From NCBI GenBank assembly GCA_038199985.1, contig JBBPYK010000091.1:53295-117294 (forward strand): 64,000 nucleotides of DNA, written 5' to 3'. The notes below the pieces were generated by a model that was given only the letters and a program-made list of their open reading frames with translations, was not told where the DNA came from and did no database searches. Shown piece after piece: positions 31,544 to 40,017 of the stretch. A program made the position numbers and the translations under genes. Source of the DNA: Arthrobacter_J sp038199985. Its GTDB lineage: Bacteria; Actinomycetota; Actinomycetes; Actinomycetales; Micrococcaceae. The first letter of the stretch is position 1. Each line of letters begins with the position of its first letter.

Positions 31544-32206
31544 TTACTCCAGTTCGAACGATGACTTGTCGCTGACCCGTTCACCAAGTTTGGTCAGCAG
31601 CACGTAGTAACCGGGCTTGGGGCTCGTTTCCACGGGTTTGCAACCGGGCGAGGTACGGTTTCGCTCCCACGTGAAGTTGGCCTTTTCAGTCTGGCCCGGC
31701 TCAATGCTCTTCATCAGGTCTGAGGCCTCAGCCTGACAATCGCGAGATGAGAAAACGCGGTCGTCGCCGCTGGTCACAAGGAACTCCATCTGCGAAGTTC
31801 CCACGTTGATCTTGCACGGTTTGTCGCCGTTGTTAGTCACCGTCAGGGTCAACGCGGGGTTCATTCCAGCCCGGTACACACTCTCGTTGGTGGATGATCC
31901 CACCACAACTTTTGATTCATCGCATCCGGATTTCGGCGTTGATGACGCCTGCGCCGTAGCGGATGCAGTTTCTTTGTCTTTCGCGTCGCCCGGTTGGGCA
32001 GTCTGTCCAGGCGCCGCCGTCGTCCCATCTGCTTCGGCAGAACCACCGGTCAACATGTTGCCAATGGCAATCCCGCCCGCAATGAGCCCGGCGATGACCA
32101 GCAATATCAGGACGCCCACAACAAGCCGTCGTCGCCGGTAGACAGCTGGGCTCACGCTGCGTTGCCCGCCGGTTGTGTGCGATGCGCCGCTCCCCTGACC
32201 CGTCAT
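31544..32206 (-). CDS. Single-pass membrane protein with extracytoplasmic domain
   Basis: 220 residues: cytoplasmic basic tail, one transmembrane helix (LVVGVLILLVIAGLIAGGIA), a low-complexity Thr/Ala linker and an extracytoplasmic beta-rich domain with paired cysteines (SGCDESKVVVG..., KPCKINVG, SSRDCQAEA, SPGCKPVE). It looks like an Ig-fold domain of the kind in DUF4232-type actinobacterial proteins, but the family is uncertain. A TAGCCT box seven bases before ATG 32206 suggests a nearly leaderless transcript. Divergent from mutY. Confidence 0.6.
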   Translation of the reverse strand: MTGQGSGASHTTGGQRSVSPAVYRRRRLVVGVLILLVIAGLIAGGIAIGNMLTGGSAEADGTTAAPGQTAQPGDAKDKETASATAQASSTPKSGCDESKVVVGSSTNESVYRAGMNPALTLTVTNNGDKPCKINVGTSQMEFLVTSGDDRVFSSRDCQAEASDLMKSIEPGQTEKANFTWERNRTSPGCKPVETSPKPGYYVLLTKLGERVSDKSSFELE

Positions 32207-32304
32207 GAGTTAAAGGCTAGGTAACTCTGCGTGATTACTGACGTGGCCACGCCGGGAAGTAGAGTATTGCTTCATAACCGGTATCTCCACTGCCAAGGAT
32301 TCTC

Positions 32305-33273
32305 GTGCCCGAATCAACGTCCAAGAACGTGCTCCACTCCCTGGTGGGGAACTGGTTCGGCGCCAACGCGCGGAGCTTGCCGTGGCGCTCACCAGAATGC
32401 TCCGCCTGGGAAATCATGGTCAGCGAGTTCATGCTGCAGCAGACGCCGGTGGTCCGCGTGCTGCCTGTGTGGGAAGAGTGGATGCGACGCTGGCCCACGC
32501 CGACGGATCTTGCCGCCTCGTCAAGCGGTGAAGCGGTCCGTAGTTGGGGCCGTCTTGGATACCCTCGGCGGGCGCTACGACTGCATGCTGCAGCCATGGT
32601 CATGGTCAACGAGCACGACGGCGGCGTCCCCGCATCCTACGACCTTCTTCTGAACCTGCCGGGCGTGGGAACCTATACGGCTGCCGCGATTGCCTCTTTT
32701 GCCTTCGACCTACCTGCAACAGTGATCGACACCAACATCCGCCGTGTTCACGCCCGGGCGATCACCGGCAAAGCCCTGCCCACGCCGTCCCTAAGCGCCG
32801 CAGAAACTCGGCTGGCCACGGAGCTCATGCCGGATGATTCGGGATCAGTCAGCCAGCGAGAGTGGAACGCCTCGGTCATGGAGCTTGGCGCGCTTGTGTG
32901 TACGGCGCGCTCACCACAATGCAGTGTCTGTCCTTTGTTGAATACGTGCGCGTGGGTCAGCGCAGGCAAGCCGGCACCGGACTACATCCCCAAGGGACAA
33001 TCCTGGGCCGGGACGGACAGGCAGGTACGCGGCGCAATGATGGCGATTCTCCGCGAATCCACTGGTCCCGTTTCCCGCGGCGTTCTGCTCCACGAGCCCG
33101 TCGATCTAGAGGTCGACGATAATTCGCCTCCCTCAAGCGCTTCCAGATCAGACGTCATTGGCACATTACATGCGCTGAAAGCACCTCCAGCACAGCTCGA
33201 ACGTGCGCTGGATGGCCTGCTCAAGGATGGACTGGTGTCTGTTCAGAACGACGGCATCGGCTTACCGCTTTGA
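32305..33273 (+). CDS. mutY: A/G-specific adenine glycosylase
   Basis: 322 residues. Removes adenine mispaired with 8-oxoguanine. Helix-hairpin-helix LPGVGTYTAAAIASFAF, catalytic Asp in VIDTNIRRVHARA, and an iron-sulfur cluster pattern CTARSPQCSVCPLLNTC (Cys-X6-Cys-X2-Cys-X5-Cys). The C-terminal part is short and does not look like the complete MutT-like domain of E. coli MutY, as in many actinobacteria. GTG 32305 has AAGGAT upstream. Confidence 0.95.
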   Translation: MPESTSKNVLHSLVGNWFGANARSLPWRSPECSAWEIMVSEFMLQQTPVVRVLPVWEEWMRRWPTPTDLAASSSGEAVRSWGRLGYPRRALRLHAAAMVMVNEHDGGVPASYDLLLNLPGVGTYTAAAIASFAFDLPATVIDTNIRRVHARAITGKALPTPSLSAAETRLATELMPDDSGSVSQREWNASVMELGALVCTARSPQCSVCPLLNTCAWVSAGKPAPDYIPKGQSWAGTDRQVRGAMMAILRESTGPVSRGVLLHEPVDLEVDDNSPPSSASRSDVIGTLHALKAPPAQLERALDGLLKDGLVSVQNDGIGLPL

Positions 33274-33312
33274 CTTATCGTTGCTGAGGTATCAGCCGAG
33301 CAGGACGAACCG

Positions 33313-33357
33313 TTAACTGACTGTGGGAAGGACGTTGCCCTTCCCACAGTCAGTTAA
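33313..33357. terminator. Bidirectional terminator between mutY and the CsbD gene
   Basis: 18-bp perfect inverted repeat (33313-33330 with 33340-33357, 9-base loop). It sits in the short convergent gap and can stop transcription from both sides; T-tracts are short. Confidence 0.75.
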
Positions 33358-33384
33358 TCCCCACCAGAAAGCGGGGCCAAGAAT

Positions 33385-33567
33385 TTATTTGTCGTCGTTC
33401 TTGAAGTTGTCCTTGACCTTTTCGCCGGCCTGCTTGGTATCGGCCTTGGCCTCATCGGCATGACCTTCAGCCTGGAGGCTTTCATTATCGGTAGCGTCGC
33501 CAAAACCCTGTTTGGCTTTGCCACCGACTTCTTCGGCCTTGTTTGAGATCTTGTCTCCGAGTCCCAT
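33385..33567 (-). CDS. CsbD family stress protein
   Basis: 60 residues, hydrophilic, lysine/glutamate-rich: MGLGDKISNKAEEVGGKAKQ then GDATDNESLQAEGHADEAKA, the standard CsbD motif with the conserved ...GKAKQ.GDAT core. CsbD proteins are general stress-induced and of unknown mechanism. AGAGG precedes ATG 33567. Its first residues match those of the next gene upstream. Confidence 0.9.
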   Translation of the reverse strand: MGLGDKISNKAEEVGGKAKQGFGDATDNESLQAEGHADEAKADTKQAGEKVKDNFKNDDK

Positions 33568-33673
33568 AATGAAACCTCTTTCCAGTCGATCGACAATTCC
33601 CCTAGAGGGAAGGGCTGCGAGTACGAGCTAACGTACAAAGCCTACTTAGCTTATCGTTCGGGTACCGCGCTGG

Positions 33674-33895
33674 CTAGTTCTGATCGTCTTGCTGACCTTT
33701 GTCGCCCTGCTCTTCGCCGCCGCCGAAACGCTGCTCCTGCTGATCATCAACGAAATCGTTGACCTTGTCGCCATGGGCACCGAGTTTGTCTCCATGCTTC
33801 TCCTGCGCGTTGTCCACGAAACCGTTGATCTTGTCTTGGTTTTCATCGTTGCCCATGAAATCCTTACCCTTATTGACCATGTCTCCGAGTCCCAT
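33674..33895 (-). CDS. Rv0909/MT0933-like putative antitoxin family protein
   Basis: 73 residues, very acidic and glutamine/glycine-rich: MGLGDMVNKGKDFMGNDENQ, then DKINGFVDNAQEKHGDKLGA, HGDKVNDFVDDQQEQRFGGG. The pattern of short GxKxxDFVD units resembles the MT0933-like family, annotated as antitoxins in mycobacteria (Rv0909). No toxin-sized gene is adjacent, so the antitoxin label is uncertain here. GTGAGG precedes ATG 33895. Confidence 0.7.
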   Translation of the reverse strand: MGLGDMVNKGKDFMGNDENQDKINGFVDNAQEKHGDKLGAHGDKVNDFVDDQQEQRFGGGEEQGDKGQQDDQN

Positions 33896-33999
33896 GACGC
33901 CTCACTTTCACCGAGAAACCAGCGCACCAGTAGGCGAACCGGAGGTGCGTGCAGCACCTTTCACTCAGATTTACACATCTTTATGAAAGTGTCCAGACC

Positions 34000-34512
34000 T
34001 TAATGCAGGCTGCAAATCATGCGGGTATTACCTAAAGTGTTGGGTTTCACACGGGCCAAATCGAGGAACTCCGCGACGCCCTCGTCATGGGAGCGCAGAA
34101 GCTCCGAATAAATGACCGGGTCAATTGCAGACTGATTCTCCATCACCTCGAAGCCGTGGCTACGGAAGAAATCGACCTCGAACGTCAAACAGAAAACGCG
34201 GGAAACACCTAAGGCGCGGGCACCCGACATCAACTCCTCCAACAACACATGCCCCACACCACGACCAAGCCAATCAGGGGCAGCCGCCAAGGTACGAACC
34301 TCGGCGAGATCTTCCCACATCACATGAAGAGCACCGCAACCGATCACGCGCTTATGGGCGTCGACGGCAACCCGGAACTCCTGTACGCCCTCAAAATAGG
34401 CAACAGTCTCCTTTGCCATGAGAACGCGGTCTTCGGCAAAAGGAGCGACGAGCTCTTTGATGGCGGCGACGTCGCCGGTACGCGCTGGGCGGATAGTGAA
34501 TTCAGAAACCAC
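34000..34512 (-). CDS. argA: Amino-acid N-acetyltransferase (N-acetylglutamate synthase, ArgA type)
   Basis: 170-residue stand-alone GNAT like mycobacterial Rv2747: IRPARTGDVAAIKELVAPFA, VIGCGALHVMWEDLAEVRTLA, the acetyl-CoA loop APDWLGRGVGHVLLEELM, and VFCLTFEVDFFRSHGFE. Acetylates glutamate to start arginine biosynthesis. No arginine-pathway genes are nearby. The C-terminus (KPNTLGNTRMICSLH) matches the short-form enzymes. Confidence 0.85.
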   Translation of the reverse strand: MVSEFTIRPARTGDVAAIKELVAPFAEDRVLMAKETVAYFEGVQEFRVAVDAHKRVIGCGALHVMWEDLAEVRTLAAAPDWLGRGVGHVLLEELMSGARALGVSRVFCLTFEVDFFRSHGFEVMENQSAIDPVIYSELLRSHDEGVAEFLDLARVKPNTLGNTRMICSLH

Positions 34513-34565
34513 CCGGCTATTCTACGTCCGCCGACGCCGCTCGCGCCGAAATATTACCAGTTGAC

Positions 34566-36671
34566 CTACCTGCCCAGTTCTTTCGGAAGTTCAACCCCGG
34601 GCCCCATCCCATGCTGGGCTAGGAAGTGCTGCACCGTGAGATACCAGATGCGGGCGTGCTGCGGTTGAAGGATCCAGTGATTCTCGTCAGGGAAGAACAG
34701 GAAGCGATGGTCCGTCTCACCCTTCTCATCCGCCGGGAGCGCCGACTTTGACATGAGGTCGTACCAGAGGCGCAGCCCCTCACCGATGGGCACGCGATAG
34801 TCTTTGTCGCCATGAATGACGAGCATCGGTGTCGAAATATTCGCTACTGATTGGTGCGGCGAATTTTCCTCCACCATTTTGGGCGTCATCTCCCGTTCCC
34901 AATAGGTGGAGAAGTCCGTGGTGGGCCCAAACTGATCCAACGCCCACAGGCTCGCATGGGTCACAATGCAGTTGAACCGATCCGTGTGTCCCGCAATCCA
35001 GTTCGCCATGTAACCACCAAAGGAACCACCCATGGCCGCCGTGCGGGTTTCATCAATGTCGGGGCGGCTCAGCACACCATCAAGAGCCGCCATGAGGTCG
35101 GTGTACGGCTCGCTGCCCCACGAGCCCCAACCACGCTGGATGAAGTCCTGACCATACCCAGTGGATAGCGCTGGATCCGGAAGCAGAACCGCGTACCCCA
35201 GCGCAGCCATATTCCACGGCGTCCACCGCCACGACCACGCGTTCCAGGAACCAAGTGGGCCCCCGTGAACCCACAACAGCAAAGGAGCAGGATCTTCCGT
35301 GGCCGCGCCGTGTGGCAATACCAGCCAAGAGGCAATGCGGGTGCCGTCGTCGGCCGTTGTTTCAACCCGCTCCAGCCGCCCCGGCAGCACTGGACGATCA
35401 ACGGGCGAGGAGAGCACCCTCACGTCTCCGGTCGACACGTTCACCTCCACAGGCTCCGCGGGGAACTCATAGGAGCTTCGCAGGGCATACACGCAGTCCG
35501 CGGTAGGGCTGACGACGACGTCGGAATAGGACGCCGCATCCTTGGTCAGCCGCCGAACCTCGCCAGTCTCGACGTCAATAATAAAAACCGGGCATCCGCC
35601 GTCGTCATCAGCAGTCACCACGATGCCGGAGCCATCCGGTAACCACCCGGCTGCTGACGGCCAGCGATCCCAATGCTCCGCCAAGGGCACCAAATCACCA
35701 CCGTCGAGAGACACCAACCCCAGACTGTTGCGCGGCGCCGTTGAAGCGTCCGTCACCGTAGTGATCTGAACAATGACCTGGCTCCCGTCCGGGCTCACCG
35801 GCCCCGGCGAATAGTCAGCTGAATCGTCGCTCAGCAGCGTGCGGGATCGGCCAGACTCGACGTCGATGGTCATGAGATAGCTGCGACTGTCGCCTTTGGC
35901 CAGCAAACGCTGACAGGAACTGATCACCGTACGTCCGTCAGCCGAGATGACGACGTCGGCGTTCCCCAGAGAGGTTCCAGCGTCCGGAGTCAGGTTGCGC
36001 AGTTCACGCGGTGGTTCGCTTTCGTTGGTTGCCGATAGGCTCGAATCCGTGGTGCTGGCCTGCTCGCCTTCGTCGTCCGTTTTCTTCTGTTCAAGAGCAA
36101 ACAATCGCGCTTCATCAGGGCCGATGTCGTGGTCCCAGTCACGGATCGGATACCCAGAGTGCAGGATAGCTGCGACCTTTTTGTCTTTGCGCAGGCTGCG
36201 GCGCGCTGCGTCGTCATCCTCATCAGTGGACCCTGCCAGTACGGGCGCGGTGATAATCATGGTCTCAGCACTACTCGCGACAATCAGGCCGGCCACACCG
36301 CCTGCCCGTGACAACACCTGCTCGGCCTCCCCACCACTGTTGGGAATGCGCCACAGGGCAGCGCCGTCGCCTTCATCGTCTTCTTCGCCAGCAGGCCTGG
36401 ACGATGTGAAGTAGAGGTCGCCATTGTGTGCGAAAACCGGCGAGGCCTCCCCCTTCGCGCTACGTGTCAGACGACGCGCAGGCCCATCCTCAGCGGGATC
36501 AATGTCCCACAGTGCCGTCCGGTACGCCGTTTTCTTTGCGTTGAGCGTGGCCACGGAGGTCACCAACCGTGTGCCGTCAGGGCTGAGGGCCAAACCAGCG
36601 AGCCTTGGCAGCGCTATGAACTGGTCGACGTCATGAAAGGGCGTGTTCGTTGGGGAGTGATCCAAAGTCAT
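34566..36671 (-). CDS. S9 family (prolyl oligopeptidase-type) peptidase
   Basis: 701 residues: an N-terminal beta-propeller (about residues 15-430; repeated LALSPDGTRLV, VISADGRTVIS, PVSPDGSQVIV blades) and a C-terminal alpha/beta hydrolase. Catalytic Ser in MGGSFGGYMANW, Asp in VIHGDKDYRVP, His in FPDENHWI. Cleaves short peptides, acyl-peptides or dipeptides in the cytoplasm; no signal peptide. ATG 36671 starts MTLDHSPTNTPFHDVDQFIAL; GTG 36707 is possible but its site is too close. Confidence 0.92.
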   Translation of the reverse strand: MTLDHSPTNTPFHDVDQFIALPRLAGLALSPDGTRLVTSVATLNAKKTAYRTALWDIDPAEDGPARRLTRSAKGEASPVFAHNGDLYFTSSRPAGEEDDEGDGAALWRIPNSGGEAEQVLSRAGGVAGLIVASSAETMIITAPVLAGSTDEDDDAARRSLRKDKKVAAILHSGYPIRDWDHDIGPDEARLFALEQKKTDDEGEQASTTDSSLSATNESEPPRELRNLTPDAGTSLGNADVVISADGRTVISSCQRLLAKGDSRSYLMTIDVESGRSRTLLSDDSADYSPGPVSPDGSQVIVQITTVTDASTAPRNSLGLVSLDGGDLVPLAEHWDRWPSAAGWLPDGSGIVVTADDDGGCPVFIIDVETGEVRRLTKDAASYSDVVVSPTADCVYALRSSYEFPAEPVEVNVSTGDVRVLSSPVDRPVLPGRLERVETTADDGTRIASWLVLPHGAATEDPAPLLLWVHGGPLGSWNAWSWRWTPWNMAALGYAVLLPDPALSTGYGQDFIQRGWGSWGSEPYTDLMAALDGVLSRPDIDETRTAAMGGSFGGYMANWIAGHTDRFNCIVTHASLWALDQFGPTTDFSTYWEREMTPKMVEENSPHQSVANISTPMLVIHGDKDYRVPIGEGLRLWYDLMSKSALPADEKGETDHRFLFFPDENHWILQPQHARIWYLTVQHFLAQHGMGPGVELPKELGR

Positions 36672-36745
36672 ACGGATATCTCTATCACTATTTGTGCCAC
36701 CGATCACACTCCGCGCTTCGATGCGCTCAATGGAACGTTAACGCC

Positions 36746-36780
36746 AGGAGGCGCGCTCCCTTTCGGGAAACGCGCCTCCT
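36746..36780 (-). terminator. Terminator after clpC
   Basis: 10-bp outer stem (36746-36755 with 36771-36780) with an inner TCCC/GGGA stem, GC-rich, followed leftward by a moderately T-rich run. It separates clpC from the S9 peptidase gene. Confidence 0.7.
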
Positions 36781-36799
36781 GAGTCTAAGCCAGCTGCTA

Positions 36800-39295
36800 C
36801 TACGACTCGATGGCGGCCGGAGCTTGCTCGATGGCGGGTGTCTCTCCGTGCGATTCGAACGTGAAGCGAGCGTCGTCGCCCTCACCCTCGACATCTACAG
36901 AAATCAGCTCACCTGCCTTGATCTCACCGAAGAGAATCTTCTCCGAGAGCTGATCCTCGATTTCGCGTTGGATAGCACGACGCAACGGTCGTGCACCCAT
37001 CGATGGATCGTACCCCCGTACCGCGAGGACCGCCTTGGCTGCCGTCGTGACCTCGATGGTCATGCCCTTGTCTGCCAGACGCCCACTCAAACGCTCGAGG
37101 AACATATCCACGATCTGTACGATCTGCTCCTGCGAGAGCTGAGGGAACACCACGACGTCGTCTACACGGTTCAGGAACTCTGGCCGGAAGTGCTGCTTGA
37201 GCTCCTCCTGAACCTTCGATTTCATGCGGTTGTAGTTGGTATTGGTGTCCGTGCCCGACTGGAAGCCTGTCATAACGCCCTTGGAAATGTCGCGCGTACC
37301 AAGGTTGGTGGTCATGATGATGACGGTGTTCTTGAAGTCCACCATTCGGCCCTGACTGTCGGTTAGTCGGCCATCTTCCAGAATCTGCAGCAACGAGTTG
37401 AAGAGATCCGCGTGAGCCTTCTCAACTTCGTCGAACAGCACGACCGAGAATGGACGACGCCGGACCTTTTCAGTCAGCTGCCCGCCTTCCTCGTAGCCCA
37501 CGTAGCCGGGAGGTGCACCAAAGAGACGGGAGACCGTGTGCTTTTCTGAGTACTCAGACATGTCCAGGGTGATGAGAGCATCTTCTTCACCAAACAAGAA
37601 CTCGGCAAGAGCCTTTGCGAGCTCTGTCTTTCCGACACCGGTGGGTCCAGCGAAGATGAACGAACCACCCGGACGTTTGGGATCCTTCAAGCCCGCCCGC
37701 GTGCGGCGGATAGCCTGCGAAAGGGACTTGATGGCCTCATCCTGGCCGACGACGCGCTTGTGCAGCTCATCTTCCATATTGAGTAGACGCGAGGACTCTT
37801 CCTCGGTGAGCTTCAACACGGGGATGCCGGTGGAGTTGGCGAGGACTTCCGCGATCAACTCCTCATCCACCTCTGCGATGTCATCGAGGCCACCGGACTT
37901 CCACTGCTGCTCCTTCTCGGAGCGTTCTTCTTGCAGCTTCTGTTCTTTGTCCCGCAAACCGGCTGCGCCCTCGAAGTCCTGGGCGTCAATGGCGGATTCT
38001 TTTTCTTTCCGAACCTCGGCAATGCGTTCGTCGATCTCTTTGAGCTCCGGCGGAGCAGTCATGCGGCGAATGCGCAGACGTGCTCCTGCTTCGTCAATGA
38101 GATCGATCGCCTTGTCGGGCAGAAACCGGTCCGAAATGTAGCGTTCTGCCAGCGTTGCTGCAGCAGTCAATGCACCATCAGTAATCGATACGCGATGGTG
38201 TGCCTCGTAGCGGTCTCGCAGCCCCTTCAAGATCTCGATGGACAACGCTACCGTGGGCTCATTGACCTGAATGGGCTGGAAACGACGCTCCAGCGCCGCA
38301 TCCTTTTCAATGTGCTTGCGGTACTCATCAAGAGTTGTAGCACCGATGGTCTGCAGCTCTCCACGGGCGAGCATCGGCTTCAGGATTGATGCCGCGTCGA
38401 TGGCGCCTTCCGCCGCGCCAGCTCCAACGAGAGTGTGGATCTCGTCGATGAAAAGAATGATGTCACCGCGCGTACGGATCTCCTTGAGGACCTTCTTCAG
38501 TCGCTCCTCGAAATCACCACGGTAGCGAGAGCCTGCCACAAGGGAGCCTAGGTCAAGCGTGTAGACCTGCTTGTCCTTGATGGTCTCTGGCACGTCTCCG
38601 CGCACTATTGCTTGGGCAAGCCCCTCAACAACGGCCGTCTTGCCGACGCCGGGCTCACCGATCAAAACCGGGTTGTTCTTGGTGCGGCGAGAGAGGACCT
38701 GCATGACGCGTTCCATCTCGTGCTCACGACCAATAACAGGGTCGAGTTTGGACTCACGGGCGGCCTGCGTCAGGTTGCGACCAAACTGGTCCAGCACCAC
38801 CGAACCCGCTGGCGTGCCTTCAGCCTGTTGGCTTCCGGACGACACCGGTTCCTTGCCCTGGTACCCGGACAGGAGCTGGATGACCTGCTGACGAACCCGG
38901 TTTAGATCCGCGCCCAGCTTGACGAGGACCTGAGCGGCGACGCCTTCTCCCTCGCGGATGAGACCAAGCAGGATGTGCTCGGTGCCGATGTAATTGTGGC
39001 CAAGCTGCAGCGCCTCGCGCAGTGACAGCTCCAGCACCTTCTTGGCACGTGGGGTGAAGGGGATGTGGCCCGAGGGAGCCTGTTGGCCCTGGCCGATGAT
39101 CTCCTGCACCTGCTCCCGGACAGCGCCCAGCGAAATACCCAGGGACTCCAGAGCTTTGGCAGCGACACCTTCGCCCTCATGAATGAGGCCAAGCAGGATG
39201 TGCTCGGTGCCGATGTAGTTGTGGTTGAGCATGCGGGCTTCTTCCTGAGCCAGCACAACAACCCGACGGGCACGATCAGTAAATCTCTCAAACAT
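36800..39295 (-). CDS. clpC: ATP-dependent Clp protease ATP-binding subunit ClpC
   Basis: 831 residues. Unfoldase that feeds ClpP1P2. Two N-terminal Clp repeats (NYIGTEHILLGLIHEGEGVAA and NYIGTEHILLGLIREGEGVAA), two AAA+ modules (GEPGVGKTAVVEGLA and GPTGVGKTELAKAL), and a UVR-type coiled middle domain (DERIAEVRKEKESAIDAQDF). The C-terminal tail is short and acidic. Start ATG 39295 has AGGAG eight bases upstream and gives MFERFTDRARRVV. Confidence 0.97.
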   Translation of the reverse strand: MFERFTDRARRVVVLAQEEARMLNHNYIGTEHILLGLIHEGEGVAAKALESLGISLGAVREQVQEIIGQGQQAPSGHIPFTPRAKKVLELSLREALQLGHNYIGTEHILLGLIREGEGVAAQVLVKLGADLNRVRQQVIQLLSGYQGKEPVSSGSQQAEGTPAGSVVLDQFGRNLTQAARESKLDPVIGREHEMERVMQVLSRRTKNNPVLIGEPGVGKTAVVEGLAQAIVRGDVPETIKDKQVYTLDLGSLVAGSRYRGDFEERLKKVLKEIRTRGDIILFIDEIHTLVGAGAAEGAIDAASILKPMLARGELQTIGATTLDEYRKHIEKDAALERRFQPIQVNEPTVALSIEILKGLRDRYEAHHRVSITDGALTAAATLAERYISDRFLPDKAIDLIDEAGARLRIRRMTAPPELKEIDERIAEVRKEKESAIDAQDFEGAAGLRDKEQKLQEERSEKEQQWKSGGLDDIAEVDEELIAEVLANSTGIPVLKLTEEESSRLLNMEDELHKRVVGQDEAIKSLSQAIRRTRAGLKDPKRPGGSFIFAGPTGVGKTELAKALAEFLFGEEDALITLDMSEYSEKHTVSRLFGAPPGYVGYEEGGQLTEKVRRRPFSVVLFDEVEKAHADLFNSLLQILEDGRLTDSQGRMVDFKNTVIIMTTNLGTRDISKGVMTGFQSGTDTNTNYNRMKSKVQEELKQHFRPEFLNRVDDVVVFPQLSQEQIVQIVDMFLERLSGRLADKGMTIEVTTAAKAVLAVRGYDPSMGARPLRRAIQREIEDQLSEKILFGEIKAGELISVDVEGEGDDARFTFESHGETPAIEQAPAAIES

Positions 39296-39377
39296 GAGGC
39301 ACACTCCTAGCTAACATGTACTCCGATGCTACGGGGCTGTCAGCCACTCGGGGGGCGTGTTCGCCATCGGGTGAACG

Positions 39378-39400
39378 GCCGCGGGTCAGACCCACGGCCA
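39378..39400 (-). terminator. Hairpin after lsr2
   Basis: 10-bp stem with one G-U pair, GGCCGTGGGT-CTG-ACCCGCGGCC when read leftward, in the 134-base gap between lsr2 and clpC. Probable terminator; T-tract weak. Confidence 0.5.
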
Positions 39401-39429
39401 TTCACACCTGAAACGCTGTACCGAGAGCC

Positions 39430-39750
39430 CTAGTTGCCCTGTCCTGCGCGGTAAGCCTCTGCAATGTCAGCGCTGATACGGCCGCGAGAGGAAACTTTGC
39501 GCCCATTCTTGCGGGCCCATTCGCGGATTTTTGCCGTGTCCTGATTCCTTGCGGCCGCAGGAGCACTCTTGGCGCGGCTGATCTTTCTGCCAGCATCCAC
39601 GTATGTTCGGACCGCCGAACGGAACTCGTCCGCGTGCGCCGTTGAAAGATCTATTTCATACTCAGATCCGTCCACACCAAAACGGATTGTTTCATCTGCG
39701 TGACCTTCGTCGAGATCATCAATCAGAATTACTTCTACTTTTTGCGCCAT
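39430..39750 (-). CDS. lsr2: Lsr2 nucleoid-associated protein
   Basis: 106 residues. N-terminal dimerisation domain (VEVILIDDLDEGHADETIRFGV, FRSAVRTYVDAGRKI), C-terminal DNA-binding domain (KIREWARKNGRKVSSRGRI) whose RGR triplet is the AT-hook-like minor-groove motif. Xenogeneic silencer of AT-rich DNA in actinobacteria. Sits between lysS and clpC in the order usual for Micrococcaceae. Confidence 0.97.
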   Translation of the reverse strand: MAQKVEVILIDDLDEGHADETIRFGVDGSEYEIDLSTAHADEFRSAVRTYVDAGRKISRAKSAPAAARNQDTAKIREWARKNGRKVSSRGRISADIAEAYRAGQGN

Positions 39751-39863
39751 TATTCAAGCCTTTCTTCGGATGGACCCAGTGGGTCTAGCTATTTTCCGGA
39801 GAATATCCCCGCCCCGTATGAGTATCTCTACAAAAGGCGAAGGACGCAATAAAAAATCGCTTC

Positions 39864-40013
39864 TTAGTGCCTAGCTGACTCTTCTTCGTCGCGACGGTCG
39901 GCTTCCGCCATAGCCTCCCTTTCGGAACGATCAGCGTTGAAAATTGCTTTCATCACAAAATAAAAAACCAAACCCACGCCCAGCGAGGGAAGGATAACGG
40001 CCACGTACTCCAT
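39864..40013 (-). CDS. Small membrane protein
   Basis: 49 residues: one transmembrane helix (YVAVILPSLGVGLVFYFVM) and an acidic charged tail (RSEREAMAEADRRDEEESARH). Four bases separate it from lysS. A small protein in this position occurs widely in actinobacteria; function unknown. It is below the length many gene finders report. Confidence 0.65.
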   Translation of the reverse strand: MEYVAVILPSLGVGLVFYFVMKAIFNADRSEREAMAEADRRDEEESARH

Positions 40014-40017
40014 GGAT

